Assembly: GCA_030606585.1 (NCBI GenBank)
Contig: JAUWGD010000045.1
Location: 1-11,787 of the forward strand
From: Dehalococcoidales bacterium
GTDB taxonomy: Bacteria; Chloroflexota; Dehalococcoidia; Dehalococcoidales; RBG-16-60-22
DNA: 11,787 nucleotides
Reading direction: 5' to 3'
Both the position numbers and the translations under genes were made by a program. Positions 6,312 to 11,787 of the stretch are shown in pieces; position 1 is the stretch's first letter; each line of letters begins with the position of its first letter. The notes under the pieces were generated by a model. It ran no database searches. It saw only the letters and a list, made by a program, of their open reading frames with translations, and had not been told where the DNA came from.

Positions 6312-7112
6312 ATGATAGAACTGGAAATGCAGAAAGTAACGCTCGGCTATGACCACCATCCGGTGCTGGAGGATATTAGCCTCAAAGTAACGCCGGGAGA
6401 GATGGTGGGGCTCATCGGGCCCAACGGCTCCGGTAAATCGACCATCATCAAGGCGCTGAGTCATGTCATTAGTCCCGAGTCGGGTAAAATACTGGTGGAT
6501 AAACGCGATATTACGCATATACCCAGGCGCGAACTGGCCTGTATGGTCGGCGTGGTCCCGCAGTTACCGCTGCTGCCCAGTACCTTCACCGCCTTCGAGA
6601 TTGTGCTCATGGGCCGGAATCCCCACCTGGGCCTCTTCCAGTCCGAAGGAAAACGCGACTGGGCAATCGCCTGGCAGGCTATGGAGAAAACAGGCACCGA
6701 TGAGCTGGCTAACCGCTACGTGAACGAGCTTTCCGGCGGCGAAATACAATGCCTGCTGATTGCACGCGTGCTGGTGCAGGAAACCAAGGCCATCCTCCTG
6801 GACGAGCCGACGGCTAACCTGGATATCGGCCGCCAGGGTGAAATACTCGACCTTATTAAAAAGCTCTGCACGCAGAATAACCTGGCGGTTCTAGCCGCCG
6901 TACATGACCTTAATATGGCGGCGCAATACTGCGACCGCCTGCTCCTGATTAACGAGAGACACATCTATGCCGAGGGAACGCCGAGGGAGGTTATCACCGA
7001 CCGAAATATCAAGGAGGTTTACGGCGCCGAGAACTGTGTTTACACCCACCCCGTCAACGGCCTCCCTACCGTGCTGCTGGGTGCCCATATAAATAAAACC
7101 AACGGAAAATAA
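6312..7112 (+). CDS. btuD: Corrinoid ABC transporter ATP-binding protein
   Basis: This 266-residue ATPase carries the full set of ABC motifs: Walker A GPNGSGKST (36-44), Q-loop Q84, signature LSGGE (140-144, continuing IQC instead of the common QRQ), Walker B AILLDEP with catalytic E165, and switch H198. It should dimerise on BtuC and power corrinoid uptake. The ATG at 6312 is preceded by GAGGT at a 5-nt gap. It is separated from btuC by 197 bp that include the palindromic repeat, but the family, order and downstream genes keep it in the same transport system. Iron-siderophore ATPases are the main alternative by sequence alone. Confidence 0.92.
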   Translation: MIELEMQKVTLGYDHHPVLEDISLKVTPGEMVGLIGPNGSGKSTIIKALSHVISPESGKILVDKRDITHIPRRELACMVGVVPQLPLLPSTFTAFEIVLMGRNPHLGLFQSEGKRDWAIAWQAMEKTGTDELANRYVNELSGGEIQCLLIARVLVQETKAILLDEPTANLDIGRQGEILDLIKKLCTQNNLAVLAAVHDLNMAAQYCDRLLLINERHIYAEGTPREVITDRNIKEVYGAENCVYTHPVNGLPTVLLGAHINKTNGK

Positions 7113-7114
7113 TC

Positions 7115-8044
7115 GTGGAAACAGTACTGATAATAGTCCTGGCGGTAGCCATCGACCTGGTGCTGGGCGACCCGCCCAACGCCTTTCACCCGGTGGCCTG
7201 GATGGGCAAGGTTATTTCCTTTCTGGAAAAAGCGGGACTGAAGCTCAATCACACCGGCCAGTTCCTTTACGGGATGGGCATGACATTGTTCACAGTCGCG
7301 TTATTCGTTGTTCCCCTCTACTTTATTTTCTTTTATGTCGGACACGCCAGCCTGGCGGCAGGTATAATTCTGGCGGGGCTGATTCTAAAGAGCACTCTCT
7401 CCGTCAAGGGACTGCGTCGTGCGGCGCAGAAGGTCAGGAAATTGCTGGAGGACGATAAGCTGAAAGAAACACGCTTAGAACTGCGGACACTGGTTAGCCG
7501 GGATACGAGCGACCTGCCCGAGCCGTTGCTGGTATCGGCGGCGGTGGAATCGGTGGCGGAGGGCACCGGCGACAGCCTGGTGGCTCCGTTGTTTTATTTC
7601 CTGATTTTCGGACTCCCGGGGGCTATTGCCTATCGGGTGGTCAATACCATGGACTCTATGATAGGCTATCACGGGAAATATGAGCATCTCGGCAAGTTCG
7701 CGGCGATACTGGACGATATCCTCAACTTCATACCGGCCAGGATAGCGGCGCTGCTGCTCGTCCTGGCCGCAGCCGTGAAAAGGAACGGTCGAAAAGCCTG
7801 GCGGACGGCTCTCCGGCAACACGCCAGAACCAAAAGCCCCAACGCCGGCTGGCCGATGGCCGCCATGGCCGGTGCATTAAACGTACGACTGGAGAAGCCG
7901 GGGCAATACCAGCTGGGGGAAGCTAAAACCCCTCTGGTTCCGGAGACTATCAACGACACCGTACAATTATTCTGGATAGCGGCGTCAGCCTGGATACTGA
8001 TATGCTTAATCGTGGGGGGTATTCAAATTGCCGTTACGACCTAA
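7115..8044 (+). CDS. cbiB: Adenosylcobinamide-phosphate synthase (CobD/CbiB family)
   Basis: This 309-residue membrane protein matches the CbiB family. The N-terminal segment AIDLVLGDPPNAFHPVAWMGK is its hallmark. Further signatures are NTMDSMIGYHGKYEHLGKFAA (about residues 175-195) and SPNAGWPMAAMAGAL (about 245-260). It joins an aminopropanol phosphate (or related linker) to adenosylcobyric acid at the membrane, giving adenosylcobinamide phosphate. It starts with GTG only 2 bp after btuD, with a weak ribosome binding site (ACGGAAA), so translation is probably coupled. It overlaps the next gene by 17 bp, and that gene makes the linker it uses. Confidence 0.93.
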   Translation: METVLIIVLAVAIDLVLGDPPNAFHPVAWMGKVISFLEKAGLKLNHTGQFLYGMGMTLFTVALFVVPLYFIFFYVGHASLAAGIILAGLILKSTLSVKGLRRAAQKVRKLLEDDKLKETRLELRTLVSRDTSDLPEPLLVSAAVESVAEGTGDSLVAPLFYFLIFGLPGAIAYRVVNTMDSMIGYHGKYEHLGKFAAILDDILNFIPARIAALLLVLAAAVKRNGRKAWRTALRQHARTKSPNAGWPMAAMAGALNVRLEKPGQYQLGEAKTPLVPETINDTVQLFWIAASAWILICLIVGGIQIAVTT

Positions 8045-9128
8045 AAGGGCTATAGCCGGACTTCAAAATTGCGTGCACGGAGGCATCAACTTTACCGAGC
8101 TAAAAGCGCTGGGGCTGGACCCCAACGATATTCTCGATTTCAGCGTTTGCACCAATCCGTTCATGCCGCCGCCGGGAATAAAAGAAAAGATGAGCGCGAT
8201 AAACATCGAGCAATACCCCGATTCCCGGTCAACCGAACTGCGAGAGCGGCTTTCGGAAAGATTGAAAATATCTGCGGAGAATATCCTGGTCGGCAGCGGC
8301 ACCACCGAGTTGATACGGCTCATCGCCCTGACCTATTTCCGGCAGGGAGACGCCGTGCTCCTCCTCGAACCCACCTATGGCGAGTACGAGGTTGCCAGCC
8401 GACTCACCGGGGCCCGGCTGATTAAACACCGCGCCAGAGAAAGAAATAAGTTCGCACCGAAGATAGAGGAAGTCTGCGACCTTATCAAGCAGCATCATCC
8501 GAAAGCGGTTTTTATCTGCAATCCCAATAATCCCACGGGGAAATACCTTTCACGCAGCAATATTGAAAAAGTCCTGGACGGAATGGGCGATAATCTGCTG
8601 GTACTGGACGAGGCCTATATCGACTTTATCGAAAAAACCTGGAATTCGCTCGACCTTACGGATAGGGGCAACGTGGTCTTCCTGCGCTCCATGACCAAGG
8701 ACTACGGCCTGCCCGGCCTGCGCCTGGGCTACGCGGTCGCCCGTGAGGAAATTATTGACAGCCTGCGGATTGCCACGCCGCCCTGGAACGTAAATAGCAT
8801 CGCCCAGAGCGTAGCGATAGCCGTCCTTGACCAGGATGAGTACCTCAGGCAAAGTCTGAAACAGGTACGGGAAGCCAAACGCTTTCTTATCACGGAACTC
8901 ACCGGACTCGGTTTCAAGGTGCTGCCTTCGGACACCAATTACTTCCTCGTAAAAGTGGGTAATGCCGCGGAGTGCCGCCGTTCTCTTCTAAAAGATAGTA
9001 TTCTGTTGCGCGATTGCACGTCTTTCGGCCTGCCGGAATATATACGCATCTCCCCGCGTACCATGCCTGAGTGTAAAAGGCTCATTGCGGCAATCGGCAG
9101 CTTGATGAAAGCAGGAGGAGGGAGGTAA
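8028..9128 (+). CDS. cobD: Threonine-phosphate decarboxylase (PLP-dependent, HisC-like)
   Basis: This 366-residue fold-type I PLP enzyme belongs to the aminotransferase class I/II group. It shows HGG near the N-terminus, GSGTTELI (PLP phosphate region), NPNNPTGK, LDEAYIDF (the Asp that holds the pyridine ring), and SMTKDYGLPGLRLGY with Schiff-base Lys K224. HisC histidinol-phosphate aminotransferases are close relatives. The HGG start, the SMTK motif and the neighbours cbiB and cobT favour CobD, which makes (R)-1-amino-2-propanol phosphate from threonine phosphate. The start is a TTG, 8 nt after a GGGGGG tract and inside the end of cbiB. A GTG further in would begin directly at HGG and is less likely. 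There is no Cys-rich C-terminal extension. Confidence 0.87.
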   Translation: MPLRPKRAIAGLQNCVHGGINFTELKALGLDPNDILDFSVCTNPFMPPPGIKEKMSAINIEQYPDSRSTELRERLSERLKISAENILVGSGTTELIRLIALTYFRQGDAVLLLEPTYGEYEVASRLTGARLIKHRARERNKFAPKIEEVCDLIKQHHPKAVFICNPNNPTGKYLSRSNIEKVLDGMGDNLLVLDEAYIDFIEKTWNSLDLTDRGNVVFLRSMTKDYGLPGLRLGYAVAREEIIDSLRIATPPWNVNSIAQSVAIAVLDQDEYLRQSLKQVREAKRFLITELTGLGFKVLPSDTNYFLVKVGNAAECRRSLLKDSILLRDCTSFGLPEYIRISPRTMPECKRLIAAIGSLMKAGGGR

Positions 9129-9131
9129 CGG

Positions 9132-10019
9132 ATGAAAAAAGTACTGATAGTAGTATTGGTGGTACTGGTGGGATGTGTTGCGGGTCTGATTATCACCTAC
9201 CGGTCTCTTGGGGCGACACAAGACCAGTTGCAGGAGATGAAAGTTACCCTGGAGGAAACACAAGCGAAGCAACAGGAAACTGAAAAAATCCTTGAAGAGA
9301 CCCGAAATGACCTGCAGGAAACAGCTGATAATTTAGAAGAGACCACGCAGGAACTCCTGGTCCAGAAGAACCAGACGGAAATATATTTGAAACTATATGA
9401 AAGCAATTTAAAAGTACTGCAGGATAAAGAAAAGGAACCGGACACGGTGGCCGGAGAACTGGCCGCGCTCCAGCAAATAAACAGCGAGCTTCAAGAAATT
9501 TATGATGAAATGCGGAATAAACTCGACCTCTATGAAGATACACTGGGGACTCAGGTTTTTTCCGGAATGATGCCCCCTTACCAGTCAGGTAATCTTGATA
9601 TAATAACGTTAGCCAACCAGGATACTGCCAAAAATCCTACATGGAAAGAACTGGAGGATTTTTTAAGGGAAGATAAAACGGATAAAAACCTCTATGTTCC
9701 CGATGTATACGTATGCGGGGGATTTGCCCGGGACGTCCACAATAACGCGGAGGCCCGGGGCATACGTGCCGCCTTTGTAGTAGTCCACTTTCAAGATGAA
9801 ACAATAGATTCTCATGCCCTCAATGCTTTCAAGACCGTGGACAAGGGACTGGTTTACATCGACTGCACCCACTGGGAATATCCGTTTGATATCACGAATT
9901 ACGATAGGTCGGTGGAAATGGCGAAAGACGAGTCATATGTAGAAACCCTGCTTTTCCCCGAAGGCTGGGAACTTATCCCCGGTGACGATATTGTCAAGAG
10001 CATAGAAATATACTGGTAA
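9132..10019 (+). CDS. Membrane-anchored coiled-coil protein with transglutaminase-like domain
   Basis: I recognise no named family member for this 295-residue protein. Residues 4-23 form one hydrophobic anchor (MKKVLIVVLVVLVGC...). LVGC at 12-15 resembles a lipobox, but hydrophobic residues continue after it. Residues about 28-140 are Glu/Gln/Lys-rich heptad-like sequence (LEETQAKQQETEKILEET), predicting a long coiled coil. Residues about 160-295 resemble a transglutaminase-like or papain-like fold, with C195 in YVCGGFARDVHNNAEARGIR, H228 in SHALNAF and D244 in VYIDCT as a candidate triad. It probably sits outside the cytoplasmic membrane. It starts 3 bp after cobD and ends 11 bp before cobT, so it belongs to the operon. 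Its base composition is more AT-rich than the flanking cob genes. Substrate and role are unknown. Confidence 0.85.
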   Translation: MKKVLIVVLVVLVGCVAGLIITYRSLGATQDQLQEMKVTLEETQAKQQETEKILEETRNDLQETADNLEETTQELLVQKNQTEIYLKLYESNLKVLQDKEKEPDTVAGELAALQQINSELQEIYDEMRNKLDLYEDTLGTQVFSGMMPPYQSGNLDIITLANQDTAKNPTWKELEDFLREDKTDKNLYVPDVYVCGGFARDVHNNAEARGIRAAFVVVHFQDETIDSHALNAFKTVDKGLVYIDCTHWEYPFDITNYDRSVEMAKDESYVETLLFPEGWELIPGDDIVKSIEIYW

Positions 10020-10030
10020 CAGGAGATTTC

Positions 10031-11086
10031 ATGGATTTACTTACGAGAACCATCAAGGGTATTAAACCCCCGGCTAAAGCGTTTATGCACGTAGTACGGG
10101 CCCGCCAGGACACACTGACCAAGCCCGCGGGCAGTCTGGGCAGGCTGGAAGAGTTGTCAATCCAACTGGCCGGTATCCAGGGTAAAGCCACACCCAGCGT
10201 TGAAAAGAAAGCCATGATTATCATGGCCGGCGACCACGGCGTCGTTGACGAAAAAGTGGGCAACTGGCCCCGCGAGGTAACCGCCCAGATGGTGGAGAAT
10301 TTCCTTCGAGGCGGGGCCGGAATCAACGTGCTGGCGCGCCAGGTGGGAGCCAGGATAATCTTCGCGGATGTCGGCATAGCCAGCGACCTCAAACCGAGTC
10401 CGCAGCTTATCGTCAGGAAGGTCGACTACGGCACGAAGAACATATGCCTCGGTCCGGCCATGACCGCCGAACAGGCGGTGAAGGCCATCGAATCGGGAAT
10501 AGAGATTGTCAGTACAGAGGCTAATAAAGGACTGGATATCGTCGGCACCGGCGATATGGGCATCGGCAATACCACAAGCAGCAGCGCCATTTTTGCGGCC
10601 ATGACCGGCAAGCCTGCCCGCGAAGTTACCGGACGCGGTACCGGACTGACCGATGAACAGCTTGCTCACAAGACAGATGTCATTATACGGGCGCTGGAAG
10701 TCAATAAGCCGGACCCGTCCCGGCCCCTCGACGTACTGGCAAAAGTCGGCGGGTTCGAAATCGGCGGTCTGGCGGGGGTCATGCTGGGAGCGGCCGCCAG
10801 ACGTATTCCGGTGGTCATCGACGGCTTTATCTCCGGGGCGGCGGCGCTTGTTGCGACGGCTCTGGCGCCGGAGGTCAAGGACTACATCATCGCCGCCCAC
10901 GTTTCGGCGGAAGCCGGTCACCCGGCCATGCTCGAACATATGGGACTGAAGCCGTTGCTGAATCTCGACATGCGACTCGGCGAAGGTACCGGCGCGGCGC
11001 TGGGAATGTTTATTGCTGAAGCCGCCGCGAGGACACTTAACGAAATGGCTACTTTCGCCGAAGCCGGCGTCTCGGAAGGAGAATAA
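10031..11086 (+). CDS. cobT: Nicotinate-nucleotide:dimethylbenzimidazole phosphoribosyltransferase
   Basis: This 351-residue enzyme is the usual CobT length and carries the family motifs along its whole length: TKPAGSLGRLEEL (37-49), MAGDHGVVDE, GGAGINVLAR, GDMGIGNTTSSSA and, near the C-terminus, LDMRLGEGTGAALGM, in which E318 matches the catalytic Glu described for Salmonella CobT. It transfers ribose phosphate from nicotinate mononucleotide to the lower-ligand base, giving the alpha-ribazole phosphate used by CobS. Base specificity cannot be read from the sequence here. The ATG at 10031 has AGGAG 5 nt upstream. Confidence 0.95.
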   Translation: MDLLTRTIKGIKPPAKAFMHVVRARQDTLTKPAGSLGRLEELSIQLAGIQGKATPSVEKKAMIIMAGDHGVVDEKVGNWPREVTAQMVENFLRGGAGINVLARQVGARIIFADVGIASDLKPSPQLIVRKVDYGTKNICLGPAMTAEQAVKAIESGIEIVSTEANKGLDIVGTGDMGIGNTTSSSAIFAAMTGKPAREVTGRGTGLTDEQLAHKTDVIIRALEVNKPDPSRPLDVLAKVGGFEIGGLAGVMLGAAARRIPVVIDGFISGAAALVATALAPEVKDYIIAAHVSAEAGHPAMLEHMGLKPLLNLDMRLGEGTGAALGMFIAEAAARTLNEMATFAEAGVSEGE

Positions 11087-11091
11087 CAGAC

Positions 11092-11787
11092 TTGAGTTTC
11101 CTGGCCGCGATACAATTTTTAACGAGTATCCCGATTCCGGGAAAGCGTGAGCTCAGCCCGGAGACGCTGGGACGCGCCACGGCCTGGTTCCCGGTGGTGG
11201 GCCTTATCATCGGGCTGGTTCTGGCCGGGCTGAACTGGCTGCTGCTTTTGATTTTACCTCCGGCTTTAGTCAACGCCCTGCTCATCGCAGCCCTGGTATT
11301 ACTCACGGGGGCTATGCACCTGGACGGCCTGGCCGATACCTGCGACGGTATCGCCGGGCACAAGACGGTCAAGGAAAGATGGAAGGTCATGCATGACAGC
11401 CGGACGGGGGCCTTCGGGGTGGTGGGTATCGTCGTGGTGCTGCTGATAAAGTATGTTACCCTGAACAACATCCCGCCGGTCTTTATGACGACCGTATTGA
11501 TTTTAATGCCGGTAGTCAGCCGCTGGGCCATGGTCTATGCCATTTACGTGTACCGCTACGCCCGGCCGTCGGGACTGGGGACCGCCTTCAAGCAGGCAAC
11601 CCGCTGGCCGCAGTTTGTCGCCGCCACCATAATCACCCTCGCGGTTTCCGTAGCTCTCATGCCCTGGTTCTCAATGGCCGGCTTATTGATATTAGCCGGT
11701 ATCTTAATCATTACCACGGCGCTGGCTTTCTACTTCAGGTATAAATTCGCCGGACTTACCGGCGATACCTACGGCGCTATCAACGAA
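11092..11787 (+). CDS. cobS: Adenosylcobinamide-GDP ribazoletransferase (cobamide synthase), 3' end outside window
   Basis: The frame is open to the last base, giving 232 residues, with the C-terminus missing. It begins FLAAIQFLTSIPIP, the standard CobS opening. It carries the metal-binding motif HLDGLADTCDG (76-86), HDSRTGAFG, and GDTYGAINE near the visible end. Several hydrophobic helices show it is an integral membrane protein. It joins activated cobinamide-GDP to alpha-ribazole (phosphate) in the last assembly steps. The start is a TTG 5 bp after the cobT stop, with AAGGAGA (11076-11082) 9 nt upstream. The kinase/guanylyltransferase CobU and the phosphatase CobC are not in the window and may follow. 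Confidence 0.95.
   Translation, partial: MSFLAAIQFLTSIPIPGKRELSPETLGRATAWFPVVGLIIGLVLAGLNWLLLLILPPALVNALLIAALVLLTGAMHLDGLADTCDGIAGHKTVKERWKVMHDSRTGAFGVVGIVVVLLIKYVTLNNIPPVFMTTVLILMPVVSRWAMVYAIYVYRYARPSGLGTAFKQATRWPQFVAATIITLAVSVALMPWFSMAGLLILAGILIITTALAFYFRYKFAGLTGDTYGAINE

Noticed and set aside
9132..9185. Lipoprotein signal peptide for the transglutaminase-like protein
   Set aside because: LVGC resembles a lipobox, but the hydrophobic stretch continues past the Cys, so a plain transmembrane anchor is more likely. It is left open and not annotated as a lipoprotein.
10157..10939. 260-codon open frame on the - strand inside cobT
   Set aside because: It is a shadow of the cobT coding frame, with no family signature or convincing ribosome binding site.

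Overview
The window looks like a bacterial chromosome segment, probably from the Chloroflexota (Dehalococcoidia-like). That assignment rests on the style of the proteins and on the combination of cobalamin import and late-step cobamide genes typical of corrinoid-dependent organohalide-respiring lineages. It is an inference, since no 16S or other marker is present. All supported genes lie on the + strand. No tRNA, rRNA, CRISPR array or transposase gene was seen.

Bases 1-2345 hold a two-component system. The 3' part of a PAS-PAS-HisKA-HATPase sensor kinase (cut by the window start) is followed by an OmpR/PhoB-type response regulator and a clear intrinsic terminator. Bases 2346-3788 hold three small, loosely spaced genes: a secreted protein of unknown function, an 80-residue orphan, and a response-regulator receiver with no output domain. 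The gaps between them contain several inverted repeats that could be regulatory.

Bases 3789-11787 are a cobamide uptake and assembly operon. A good sigma-70-type promoter leads into a cobalamin (AdoCbl-type) riboswitch with a terminator hairpin as its expression platform. Then come btuF, btuC and btuD (corrinoid ABC importer), cbiB (adenosylcobinamide-phosphate synthase), cobD (threonine-phosphate decarboxylase), an unrecognised membrane-anchored coiled-coil protein with a transglutaminase-like Cys-His-Asp domain, cobT (base phosphoribosyltransferase) and the start of cobS (cobamide synthase, cut by the window end). A 74-bp palindromic MITE/REP-like repeat sits between btuC and btuD.

Together the genes describe import of corrinoids, attachment of the aminopropanol arm, activation of the lower-ligand base and joining of the nucleotide loop. 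No corrin-ring synthesis genes are visible, so the locus reads as salvage and remodelling under B12 feedback. The most unusual element is the transglutaminase-like gene embedded between cobD and cobT with almost no intergenic space.
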